A stretch of 64,000 nucleotides of DNA from Cryobacterium sp. Y11 (lineage in GTDB: Bacteria; Actinomycetota; Actinomycetes; Actinomycetales; Microbacteriaceae): contig NZ_PJJO01000060.1 of assembly GCF_002929535.1 (NCBI RefSeq), positions 124,001 through 188,000 of the forward strand, read 5' to 3'. The translations under genes were made by a program, and so were the position numbers. Positions 45,283-54,968 of this stretch are shown here, piece by piece. How positions within the stretch are numbered: the first letter of the stretch is position 1; each line of letters begins with the position of its first letter. The notes under the pieces are model-generated. The model saw only the letters and a program-made list of their open reading frames with translations, was not told the origin of the DNA and ran no database searches.

Positions 45283-46733
45283 GAATAGTCACCTGTGTGG
45301 TTTTCTCGCCCGGGTTTGCGTGCCGGCCTGTCGGCATCATCATCGGGTTCTGGGGAATGCTGACCGAGAGCGAAGTCGGCCATCGAATCTAAGCGTTTCG
45401 CTTGTGTAACCGTATCTTCCGCCGCTTGGGAATTGACCGAGTCGCGTTGGGGTACACGGCGGGTGTGCTCGTCGGCATCCGCTACCTGGGCTGCCGTAGC
45501 CGCCTCGACCAGCGCAATCTCCTCATCCCGCATCGAGTTGCGCGGCGCACGCGTCGAAACGGATACCGGCACCCTTCGGCGCAGCGCCGCCCCGATCTTC
45601 TCGGAATTCGCCGCGAACAGCGGCCCGAGGATCGCCATCGACAACACGTAGAGACCGGCGAATGGTTGCAGCCGCGGGTCGAGTCCGGCCGACACCGACA
45701 GGGTCGCCAGAATCAGCGTGAACTCGCCGCGGTTGACGAAGATCGCGGCGGTATTGAGGGCTTCACGTGGCCCCATCTTGTGCAGCCAGGCCAGCAGCGC
45801 ACCGGAGAGCAGGCTGAGCACGAAGGTCATCGCGATGGCGATGACCACAACGTCGATCACCGAACCGAACTGGGCGATATCTAGGGCGAGGCCGAAGTTG
45901 AGAAAGAAGAACGCCGCGAAGATATCGCGCAGAGGTACGGCGACGCGTTCAATCTTGGCGCGGTAGCTACTCGCGCCGAGTACGACGCCGATCAGGAAGG
46001 CGCCGATGGCATCCGTTACGCCGATGATCTCGCCGATACCGGCGAAGAGTACAACGAGGCCGAAGAACAATATGGTGAACAGTTCGTCGTCTTTGGTGCG
46101 CATCAGGCGCGAAACGACGCGGCCGCCCCAGCGGGCTAGGGAGAACATGGCCACGAGAAAGAGAGACGCGATGGACAGCTGCAGCACAATCGGCCAGATC
46201 TCGGTTTTGCCGCTGAGCACAACGGAGACGATGGAGAGGTAGATCGCGATGAAGATGTCGCCGACCACCGTGACGCCGAGGATCATCGGTGTCTCTGTGT
46301 TGGCGAGACGTCGCAGTTCGATCAGCAGTTTCGTGATGATGGCACTCGAGGAGGTGCCGGTCATGCCAGCGATCACGAGTGCTTCGCGGGGCCCCCAACC
46401 CACGAGCAGGCCGAAGGCGAAGCCGGCGCCCATGTTGATGAGAATCCAGGAACCGCCGGAGATGATCAGGGTCTTGGCGTTGCCAAAGAACTCGTCCTGG
46501 TCGAACTCGAGGCCGAGGCTGAACAGCAGCAGAATCAGACCGAACACGGCAATGAGCTCGATATCACCGGCCTGAAAGTCGAGGGGGAAGAAGTCGGTGT
46601 GCGGGCTCGCCAGAACACCCACGATCATGTAGATCGGGATGGTCGGGAGCCCGATCAGCTTGCCCAGGCGGCCGAGAACGTAGGCGACGACGAGCAGAAT
46701 GCCGAGAACGAGGAGGTCTTCGCCCAGGTGCAT
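45279..46733 (-). CDS. Cation:proton antiporter (CPA2, KhtU/KefB-like)
   Basis: A 484-residue membrane protein with about twelve helices (to residue ~385) and a polar C-terminal tail of 100 residues without a TrkA-N domain. Segments GLILLLFSLGLEFDQDEF and GVTDAIGAFLIGVVLGASS are typical of CPA2 exchangers. Its regulatory TrkA-C function is supplied by the separate upstream subunit, as in KhtTU. It would exchange K+ (or another cation) for H+, protecting pH and osmotic balance. Confidence 0.85.
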   Translation of the reverse strand: MHLGEDLLVLGILLVVAYVLGRLGKLIGLPTIPIYMIVGVLASPHTDFFPLDFQAGDIELIAVFGLILLLFSLGLEFDQDEFFGNAKTLIISGGSWILINMGAGFAFGLLVGWGPREALVIAGMTGTSSSAIITKLLIELRRLANTETPMILGVTVVGDIFIAIYLSIVSVVLSGKTEIWPIVLQLSIASLFLVAMFSLARWGGRVVSRLMRTKDDELFTILFFGLVVLFAGIGEIIGVTDAIGAFLIGVVLGASSYRAKIERVAVPLRDIFAAFFFLNFGLALDIAQFGSVIDVVVIAIAMTFVLSLLSGALLAWLHKMGPREALNTAAIFVNRGEFTLILATLSVSAGLDPRLQPFAGLYVLSMAILGPLFAANSEKIGAALRRRVPVSVSTRAPRNSMRDEEIALVEAATAAQVADADEHTRRVPQRDSVNSQAAEDTVTQAKRLDSMADFALGQHSPEPDDDADRPARKPGRENHTGDYS

Positions 46734-46736
46734 CGG

Positions 46737-47264
46737 TTATCCCCCGAGGGGAGCGTCGACGGTCTTCGCCTTCACTTCACCGGTGCGGAAGAACGCGAAG
46801 GCCTTGACGACCTTCTCCGGCGAACCTGCGACGACGAGGGTGTCGCCGGGAAAGACCTTGAAGTCGGCGGCGGGGGCGGGGTTGGCGGATTCGCCGCGCA
46901 CGACGGCCACCACGGTGAGGCCGGCGATCCCGCGGTCGGCCGGGTTGCCGAGGGCCTGGCCGGCAATGTGGTCTTCGTAGTCGACGGTGAACCAGTCGAT
47001 GCTGAGGCCGGGAATTTGGTCGAGGGCGCTGAGCGATTCGGTGATCTGGGTGCCGCCGAGCAGTTCGGCGAGGGTGTGCGCCTCGTCTTCGTTGAGCCGG
47101 AGCGAGACCTTGCTGGCGTCGGGGCCGCCCTCATCATCGGCGAAGGTAATGAGGTCGCTGTGGCCTGAGCGGTGGGCGATGACGCCGACCTTGCCGCCGT
47201 CGTCCGTGATGAAGGTGTGCAGCACACCCACACCGGGAAGTTTGACCCGCCGAACGTCAACCAT
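46737..47264 (-). CDS. Antiporter regulatory subunit (KhtT-like, TrkA-C domain)
   Basis: A 175-residue cytoplasmic protein. The N-terminal part (VRRVKLPGVGVLHTFITDDGGKVGVIAHRSGHSDL) is the KhtT-type domain; residues ~85-165 form a TrkA-C (RCK_C) ligand-binding domain with IAGLTVVAVVRG and FPGDTLVVAGSPEKV. It gates the antiporter encoded 3 bp downstream. The ATG at 47264 has CTCAGGAG 8 nt upstream, and a TAGAAT -10 box (47305-47300) lies in front. Confidence 0.87.
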   Translation of the reverse strand: MVDVRRVKLPGVGVLHTFITDDGGKVGVIAHRSGHSDLITFADDEGGPDASKVSLRLNEDEAHTLAELLGGTQITESLSALDQIPGLSIDWFTVDYEDHIAGQALGNPADRGIAGLTVVAVVRGESANPAPAADFKVFPGDTLVVAGSPEKVVKAFAFFRTGEVKAKTVDAPLGG

Positions 47265-47299
47265 TGTTATAACTCCTGAGGTTTAAGGGCAGTCCTGTT

Positions 47300-47305
47300 A
47301 TTCTA
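47300..47305 (-). promoter_or_regulatory. -10 box of the khtT-khtU-SURF1 operon
   Basis: TAGAAT on the minus strand lies about 36 nt upstream of the ATG. This gives a short leader with a proper ribosome binding site, unlike the leaderless genes. Confidence 0.5.
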
Positions 47306-47393
47306 CCGGAGCCGCTTTTGCCCCGGCCGCGCGCCGCGTCGCATCCGCTCTCGTCACCGCCACCTGGAGCGGTGAGCTGCTGTCGGGTCTGAG

Positions 47394-47966
47394 TTGTGCA
47401 CAGATTCTCCGGCGCGCGGCGTGCACCTCCCGACTCTCCACTGGGAACGCCTCGATCTCGACGCACGCTACCTCTTTCACGGTCGCGCTCACGCTGCGGT
47501 CAGCGCCGACCCACCCATGTACTCTCCCTACTCTGCGGCGGTGATCTGGGGGTTTTCCCGACCAATAACCTGGCCGACGGATGTCCACATCACCGTCGCG
47601 CAAGCATCCGGCGGTCGATCCATACCCGGCATCGTGCGGCACGGTACGGCTGTCGCGATGGCGCGCATTCTGCCGTTTCCGCAGGCCCTCGCCATGATGG
47701 ACTGGGCAATTCACGTGCCGCGCCTGATGGCAACCGGAGGCAGCGCGGGATCGACGCTGGTTACACGCGATGAGTTACAGGCGGCCGTGGACTCCCTCGC
47801 CGGCTCCGGCCGGCGCTATGGCAAGGCCGCGGCGCTTCGCGCTGGAGACTTCGCGTCAACGCAGTCCGATTCAGGTGGGAAAGCGATTAGTCGCGCGTAC
47901 ATGTTCTCGCTCGGATTCGCTGCTTTCGAGTTGCCGGTGCGCATCGGAGTCCCTCGGGCTCGGTAG
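47394..47966 (+). pseudogene. Truncated AbiEi/DUF559-like gene
   Basis: The 190-codon frame shows the order of an actinobacterial AbiEi-antitoxin/DUF559-type protein: SPYSAAVIWGFSRPITWPTDVHIT, then SGGRSIPGIVRHGT, then ILPFPQALAMMDWAIH, then VTRDELQAAVDSLAGSGRRYG and SDSGGKAISRAYMFSLGFAAFELPVRIG. The stretch after GIVRHGT (normally VTSPARTVVDLA-like) is shortened. The C-terminal nuclease-like domain is missing. It therefore looks like a decaying gene and is unlikely to be functional. Confidence 0.55.
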
Positions 47967-48003
47967 TGCCCTTCCCCGGCAGGTCCGGCCGTCGCCGCGC
48001 CCA

Positions 48004-48047
48004 GTACCAGTCATCGCGCCAGTTATAGGTGGCGCGGCCACTGGTAC
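48004..48047. terminator. Stem-loop downstream of glpD
   Basis: GTACCAGT/ACTGGTAC form an outer stem and CGCGCCA/TGGCGCG an inner stem around an eight-base loop. It lies in the 132-bp gap between the AbiEi-like remnant and glpD, which converge. Confidence 0.55.
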
Positions 48048-48098
48048 CTGACGCGGTGAACTCTGCGGGCGGGAGCGCGGGCGGGTGGGCGGCCTGCG

Positions 48099-49889
48099 CT
48101 AGTTGGTGACCGTGATGTCGGGGGCCTCGAGGCGCGCCCGGTCGGCTGATTCGTCGTCGGGTTGCTCCTGTGAGGCGCGTTCGGCGGCGACGCGGGTCAG
48201 GTAAAAGCCGACTTCGCGGTCGATGCGTTCCTGGTCCCAGCCGAGCACGTCTGCCATGAGCGCGGCAGCAACCGGCGCGGACGACACCCCGCGGTCCCAG
48301 GCCTCGATGGAGATGCGGGTACGGCGAGCAAGCACATCTTCGAGGTGCAGAGCACCCTCATGCGAGGCCGCGTAAACCACTTCAGCGCCAATGTAGTCGT
48401 CGGCTCCCGGCAACGGTTCAGCGAGCATCGGGTTGACGCGAATCAGGTCGAGCAGTTCGTCGGTGAGGGTGCCGTAGCGGTTGAGCAGGTGTTCAACCCG
48501 CACGGTGTGCAGCCCGAAGGCTCGCGCGATCTTGCCACGCTTGTTCCACGCGGCTTGGTAGCCCTCGGCCCCCAGCAAGGGGATGTCGTGGGTCGCCGAC
48601 GCCGGAATGCGGCCGTCGAGAGCCGAGACCGCGGAATCCACTGCGTCCTTGGCCATGATCCGGTAGGTGGTCCACTTGCCGCCGGCTATGACGACGAGGC
48701 CGGGCACGGAATGCCCGACGAGGTGTTCGCGGGATAGCTTCGAGGTCTGGTCACTCTCACCCGCCAGCAGCGGCCGGAGACCGGCGTAGACGCCCTCAAC
48801 GTCTTCGCGGGTGAGTGGAACACTGAGCACGGAGTTGATGTGTTCGAGGATGTAGTCGATGTCGGCAGCCGTCGCGGCCGGGTGTGCTTTGTCCAGGTAC
48901 CAGTCCGTGTCCGTGGTGCCGATGAGCCAGTGCCGGCCCCACGGAATGACGAACAATACGCTCTTCTCGGTGCGCAGCAGCAAACCCATGGCGCTTTGAA
49001 ACCGGTCGCGCGGCACCACGAGGTGTACGCCCTTCGACGCCCGCACCTTGAAGGTGCCGCGTTCGCCGACCATGCGCTGGGTGTCATCGGTCCAGACGCC
49101 GGTAGCATTGACGACCTGCTTGGCCCGCACGTCGAAGCGTTCGCCGGTCTGCAGGTCGTGGGCGTGCACCCCGACAACGCGCTCCCCCACCTTGATGAAC
49201 CCCTCCACCCGCACCCGGCTGGCGGCGTGCGCGCCGTAGAACGAGGCGGTACGCACGAGCGATGACACATAGCGGGCGTCGTCGACCTGGGCGTCGTAGT
49301 ACGTGATGCCGCCGACCAGTGCTCCGTTGGCGAGACTCGGAATGAGCTTCTGCACCTGATTCTTCGTGAGGTGGCGGTGATGCGGCACTCCGGGTGGACG
49401 CCCGCCGGTGTAGGAGAAGATGTCGTACAGCAGCATGCCAGCGCCAATGTAGAACCGCTCGGTGAACCGTTTTTTGAGCGGGTAGAGAAACCGAACCGGT
49501 TTTACGAGGTGCGGCGCGATGCGCTGCAGCAGCAGCCCCCGTTCGGTCAGCGCCTCGCGTACGAGGCGAAAGTCGAGCTGTTCCAAATAGCGGATGCCGC
49601 CGTGCACGAGCTTGGACGACCGGCTCGACGTGCCTGAAGCCCAGTCCCGCGCTTCCAGAATGCCCACGCTCAGGCCGCGCGTGACAGCATCGAGCGCCGC
49701 GCCGGCACCCACGATGCCGCCGCCGACGACGAGAATATCGAGCTCTTTGTCTTTAAGCTTGGCTAGGGCAGCGCCCCGTTCCTCCGGCCCCAATTTCGAG
49801 GATCGCGTGACTGAATTAGTCGATGCTGAATTGGTCACTACGGAATTAGCCGATACTGAACTGCGCGGTACCGAATTGTGGGAGGCCAT
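48099..49889 (-). CDS. glpD: Glycerol-3-phosphate dehydrogenase
   Basis: This membrane-associated FAD enzyme oxidises glycerol-3-phosphate to DHAP and reduces quinone. The 596-residue protein has the FAD-binding Rossmann motif DILVVGGGIVGAGAALDAVTRG (from about residue 51) and SGTSSRSSKLVHGGIRYLEQ. A C-terminal DAO_C-type domain follows. The first ~30 residues are an unusual Ser/Asn-rich tail built from pentapeptides (NSVVT, NSAST, NSVTR) encoded by a 15-bp tandem repeat. ATG 49889 follows an AGGAG sequence. Confidence 0.95.
   Translation of the reverse strand: MASHNSVPRSSVSANSVVTNSASTNSVTRSSKLGPEERGAALAKLKDKELDILVVGGGIVGAGAALDAVTRGLSVGILEARDWASGTSSRSSKLVHGGIRYLEQLDFRLVREALTERGLLLQRIAPHLVKPVRFLYPLKKRFTERFYIGAGMLLYDIFSYTGGRPPGVPHHRHLTKNQVQKLIPSLANGALVGGITYYDAQVDDARYVSSLVRTASFYGAHAASRVRVEGFIKVGERVVGVHAHDLQTGERFDVRAKQVVNATGVWTDDTQRMVGERGTFKVRASKGVHLVVPRDRFQSAMGLLLRTEKSVLFVIPWGRHWLIGTTDTDWYLDKAHPAATAADIDYILEHINSVLSVPLTREDVEGVYAGLRPLLAGESDQTSKLSREHLVGHSVPGLVVIAGGKWTTYRIMAKDAVDSAVSALDGRIPASATHDIPLLGAEGYQAAWNKRGKIARAFGLHTVRVEHLLNRYGTLTDELLDLIRVNPMLAEPLPGADDYIGAEVVYAASHEGALHLEDVLARRTRISIEAWDRGVSSAPVAAALMADVLGWDQERIDREVGFYLTRVAAERASQEQPDDESADRARLEAPDITVTN
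49813..49881. repeat. 15-bp tandem repeat in the 5' end of glpD
   Basis: Degenerate in-frame units begin at 49813, 49828, 49843, 49858 and 49873, each starting GAATT or GAACT. They encode the pentapeptides of the GlpD N-terminal tail. Confidence 0.85.
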
Positions 49890-50013
49890 TGCTGCTCCTG
49901 TTCAGACTCAGTGTTCAAGGAAGACCAGTGTTCAAGCTGCGTAGTGCGACAACGCTGTTGCGGTACTGCATTCTGGCGGGTCAAGCTGGGTACCAGCGCA
50001 ACGGGGCGTCTTC

Positions 50014-50141
50014 GACGTTAGCTCACCCCGACATTAGCCCACACCGACGCTAATGGACGCCGACGTTGATGGACGCCGCCGCTAATTCACACCGACGTTG
50101 ATGGACACCGCCGCTAATGGACACCGCCGCTAATTCACACG
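50014..50141. repeat. 16-bp tandem repeat, eight copies
   Basis: Eight contiguous 16-bp units such as gacgttgatggacgcc and gccgctaattcacacc run without interruption. The last one includes the stop codon and last codons of guaB3. The remaining ~125 bp between this array and glpD show nothing else. Confidence 0.92.
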
Positions 50142-51248
50142 GTACGGCGCTACAACCACTTCAACCCGCTGAAATTCCTTGAGATCGGAGTAGCCCGTTG
50201 TGGCCATCGACCGACGCAGTGCGCCGACAAGGTTGGCGGTGCCGTCGGCGACCGGGGCCGGGCCATAGAGAATCTCTTCGAGCGGCGCGACGGTGCCGAC
50301 TTCAACGCGCTTGCCGCGCGGCAGTTGCGCATGGTGGGCCTCGGCGCCCCAGTGGAATCCGCCACCGGGAGCATCCGTTGCCCGCGCAAGGGCTGTGCCG
50401 AGCATGACGGCGTCGGCGCCGCAGGCGATCGCCTTGACGATGTCGCCAGAGGTGCCGAGGCCGCCGTCGGCGATGACGTGCACGTAACGTCCGCCGGATT
50501 CGTCCATGTAGTCGCGGCGCGCGCCGGCGACATCCGCCACGGCGGTGGCCATGGGGGCGTGGATACCGAGGGTCGTTCGGGTCGTCGACGCGGCTCCCCC
50601 GCCGAAACCGACGAGAACGCCGGCCGCTCCGGTGCGCATAAGATGCAGCGCCGCCGTATAAGTGGCCGCGCCGCCGACAATGACGGGCACGTCGAGCTCG
50701 TAGATGAACTTCTTCAGGTTGAGCGGTTCCTGGTTCTGCGAGACGTGCTCGGCCGACACGGTCGTACCGCGGATGACGAAGAGGTCAACGCCCGCGGCGA
50801 CAACGGTTTCATACAGCTCCTGGGTGCGCTGGGGCGAGAGCGCCCCAGCCACGGTGACGCCACCGGCGCGAATTTCGGCCAGGCGCGCGGTGACGAGTTC
50901 GGGCTGAATCGGAGCGGAGTACATCTGCTGCATGCGAGCGGTCGCCTTGTCGGCTGGCAGGCTGCGAATCTCGGCAAGCAACGGCTCGGGGTTCTCGTGC
51001 CTGGTCCACAGGCCCTCGAGGTCGAGCACGCCGACGCCCCCGAGCTGGCCCATCATGATAGCCGTGGTGGGCGAGACGACGGAGTCCATGGGCGCGGCGA
51101 GCACCGGAATGGCGAACTGGTAGGCGTCGATGGTCCAACCGACCGACACGTCTTCCGGATCGCGGGTGCGCCTGCTGGGCACCACCGCGATGTCGTCAAA
51201 GGCGTACACGCGGCGAGCGCGCTTGGAGCGGCCGATCTCGATTTCCAT
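50130..51248 (-). CDS. guaB3: GuaB3 family IMP dehydrogenase-related protein
   Basis: A 372-residue TIM-barrel protein of the IMPDH/GMP reductase superfamily without CBS domains, starting MEIEIGRSKRARRVYAFDDIAVVPSRRTRD as GuaB3 proteins do. The loop that carries the catalytic Cys in IMPDH (GSICTT) reads GGGAASTTRTT here, with no Cys. Flavour of the phosphate site (HVIADGGLGTSGDIVKAIACGADAVMLGT) is retained. The reaction is therefore uncertain. It lies upstream of glpD and downstream of guaB on the same strand. Its final codons lie in a 16-bp tandem array. Confidence 0.88.
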   Translation of the reverse strand: MEIEIGRSKRARRVYAFDDIAVVPSRRTRDPEDVSVGWTIDAYQFAIPVLAAPMDSVVSPTTAIMMGQLGGVGVLDLEGLWTRHENPEPLLAEIRSLPADKATARMQQMYSAPIQPELVTARLAEIRAGGVTVAGALSPQRTQELYETVVAAGVDLFVIRGTTVSAEHVSQNQEPLNLKKFIYELDVPVIVGGAATYTAALHLMRTGAAGVLVGFGGGAASTTRTTLGIHAPMATAVADVAGARRDYMDESGGRYVHVIADGGLGTSGDIVKAIACGADAVMLGTALARATDAPGGGFHWGAEAHHAQLPRGKRVEVGTVAPLEEILYGPAPVADGTANLVGALRRSMATTGYSDLKEFQRVEVVVAPYRVN

Positions 51249-51295
51249 GGTTCCAGTTTAGAGGGAGCCACCGACATCCCTTTTTCGAGTGGATG

Positions 51296-51890
51296 CTGCC
51301 ACCCGGCATTCGCAGACAGCCAGTGTTGGGCCATGGCGGTCGCGGCAGGCTCGACCAGCGGGGCTCGCCGATCGAGGCGCGAGCTTGCGAACGATCGAGA
51401 TCACGCAGCTGGCGGGTCGATCGCTCGTTTCCTCGCGCTTCGACCAGCGGGAAGGAGGGGGCTTCGCAGACAGCCAACGTTGGTCGAAGGCGGTCTCGGC
51501 CAGCTCCCCAGAGCAAAGAGCACTCTGTGCGGAAAGAAGAGTCGAAAATTTTTGGATTAGCTCGACCAGCGCACATGGACGGGGTCGCAGACACTGTCAC
51601 GTTGGGCGATGGCCCGGTATAGCGCAAAGCGGCTTCATACGCCGGCGGGAAGGCTCGGTTCGAAGCGGGATGGCGCGTCGGCTGCCACCACTACGTGCTG
51701 CGCGGGAGGTACGCCGCTGCGCGGGAGGCCCAACTCCCGCGCACTGGCGCAGCTTCCGCGCGACGAGTTACGCGGGAGTTCCGGTCATGCCGCAGCTCCC
51801 GCGCAACGGCGCAGGCCCCGCGTACTGGCGCAAACCCCGCGCCAGCGGTGCGGGCCCCGCCCCCAAGGAACGCGAGCGCCAGACCGAGCA
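51296..51890. repeat. Composite intergenic repeat, locus 2
   Basis: This 645-bp gap between guaB3 and guaB carries the same two repeat types as locus 1. Units beginning TTCGCAGACAGCCA start at 51309 and 51463, with a degraded one near 51585, each with a CTCGACCAGCG-type tail. CG-rich units (TCCCGCGCAnYGGCGCA and reverse complements) occupy 51700-51860. Their order relative to each other is the opposite of locus 1. No gene is supported here. Confidence 0.8.
51718..51743. repeat. 10-bp hairpin in repeat locus 2
   Basis: TGCGCGGGAG and CTCCCGCGCA flank the loop gcccaa. It is the counterpart of the 19-bp hairpin at 12434, whose loop is gccgaa. Confidence 0.75.
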
Positions 51891-51893
51891 GCC

Positions 51894-53621
<1,728 letters not shown>

Positions 53622-53654
53622 TTACCCATCGGTCGGCACCAACATGGAGGTCTT

Positions 53655-54959
53655 GTGCAGCCCACAGACACTGCTCAGAGATACATCCCCAGACTGCTCG
53701 CCATCCTGTTTGTGACGCTGCTAGCAGCCTTGTCTATGGCCACCTTCTCGGCGGGCAATGCGCACGCCGACGAGGTCGGTACCGAGTACGATTTCACGAT
53801 CGCCGGCAATGTGCAGTTCGACGGGGAGCCCCAGGGCGATGTCGCGATCGCCGTGGCCGGCAATGGCTACGAGGCCGACACGGTAACGGATGCCGATGGA
53901 CGGTGGGCGATCGGGGTTCCCGAAAAGGGCAGCTACGAGGTCACCCTCGACGAAGAGTCCTTGCCGGAAGGTGTCGTCGTGGCCGAGGGCGCCAACGTCA
54001 TCGACGCGGAGTTCGGGCTGACCGACCGAAAGTCGGTCAACTTTTTTCTCGGTGAAGGCACCCGCAATACGGTGAGTTTCTTCGACCAGTTTTTGAACCG
54101 CTTCGTTAACGGCCTGAACTTCGGTCTGCTACTCGCCCTCGCTGCGATTGGGTTGTCGCTCATCTTCGGCACGACCGGGCTGAGCAACTTCGCCCACGCC
54201 GAGATGATCACTTTCGGTGCGCTGATGACCCTGGTCTTCTCCGTGCAGCTGGGCTTGCCCATCTGGCTCGCCATCGTGATCGCAATCGCGCTCAGCGGCG
54301 CGCTCGGCTGGGGCCTCGATGCGGTGATCTGGAAACCGCTGCGCCGCCGCGGGGTCGCGCTCATTCCGCTAATGATCGTCAGCATCGGACTCTCGCTGGC
54401 GCTTCGTTATTTGTATCAGTATTTTTTCGGCGGCAGCACGAGCCAGCTACCCGGGGCCGGGCAAACCGACCTCAAATTCGGCCCGATCTCACTGTCACCG
54501 ATCGACCTGGTCAGCATGGGTATCAGCGTGATCGTGCTGCTCGGGGTGGCTTACTTTCTGCTGCGCACCCGCATCGGCAAGGCCACCAGAGCCGTCTCCG
54601 ACAATCCCAGCCTCGCTTCGGCCAGCGGCATCGACGTCGACAACGTCATCCGCATCGTCTGGGTCACGGGAGCCGCGCTGGCCGGACTCAGCGGAGTTTT
54701 GTGGGCGTATTTTCGCCCGGGGGTCAGCTGGGATATGGGCTTCCAAATGTTGCTTCTGGTCTTTGCCGCAGTCACCCTCGGCGGCCTCGGCACCGCGTTT
54801 GGCGCCCTGATCGGCTCAATCATCGTCGGTCTCTTCGTAGAGCTGTCGACGCTGTGGCTTCCGTCCGACATGAAATACGTCGGCGCGCTCGTGGTCTTGA
54901 TCCTGGTGCTGCTGCTACGGCCGCAAGGCATCATGGGTCGCAAAGAAAGAATTGGTTAG
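53655..54959 (+). CDS. livH: Branched-chain amino acid ABC permease LivH with N-terminal Ig-like domain
   Basis: A 434-residue permease whose last ~290 residues are a standard LivH (GLLLALAAIGLSLIFGTTGLSNFAHAEMITFGALM, EAA-type loop near RTRIGKATRAVSDNPSLASASGI). Before it stand a signal sequence (residues ~10-38, ending AHADE) and an extracytoplasmic beta domain (about 45-125). The beta domain resembles carboxypeptidase-regulatory/SdrD_B repeats (NVQFDGEPQGDVAIAVAGNG, TDADGRWAIGVPEKGSYEV). GTG 53655 has GGAGG 4 nt upstream. It is the first gene of livHMGF. Confidence 0.9.
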   Translation: MQPTDTAQRYIPRLLAILFVTLLAALSMATFSAGNAHADEVGTEYDFTIAGNVQFDGEPQGDVAIAVAGNGYEADTVTDADGRWAIGVPEKGSYEVTLDEESLPEGVVVAEGANVIDAEFGLTDRKSVNFFLGEGTRNTVSFFDQFLNRFVNGLNFGLLLALAAIGLSLIFGTTGLSNFAHAEMITFGALMTLVFSVQLGLPIWLAIVIAIALSGALGWGLDAVIWKPLRRRGVALIPLMIVSIGLSLALRYLYQYFFGGSTSQLPGAGQTDLKFGPISLSPIDLVSMGISVIVLLGVAYFLLRTRIGKATRAVSDNPSLASASGIDVDNVIRIVWVTGAALAGLSGVLWAYFRPGVSWDMGFQMLLLVFAAVTLGGLGTAFGALIGSIIVGLFVELSTLWLPSDMKYVGALVVLILVLLLRPQGIMGRKERIG

Positions 54960-54968
54960 GGGTTCACG

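Noticed and set aside
50014..50141. Possible CRISPR array
   Set aside because: The 16-bp units are directly contiguous with no spacers, so this is a tandem repeat.
50325..51560. Plus-strand ORF opposite guaB3 running into repeat locus 2
   Set aside because: Antisense shadow joined to repeat sequence; composition is not protein-like.
51296..51890. Possible insertion sequence
   Set aside because: No transposase frame, no terminal inverted repeats bounding a gene and no target duplication could be seen.
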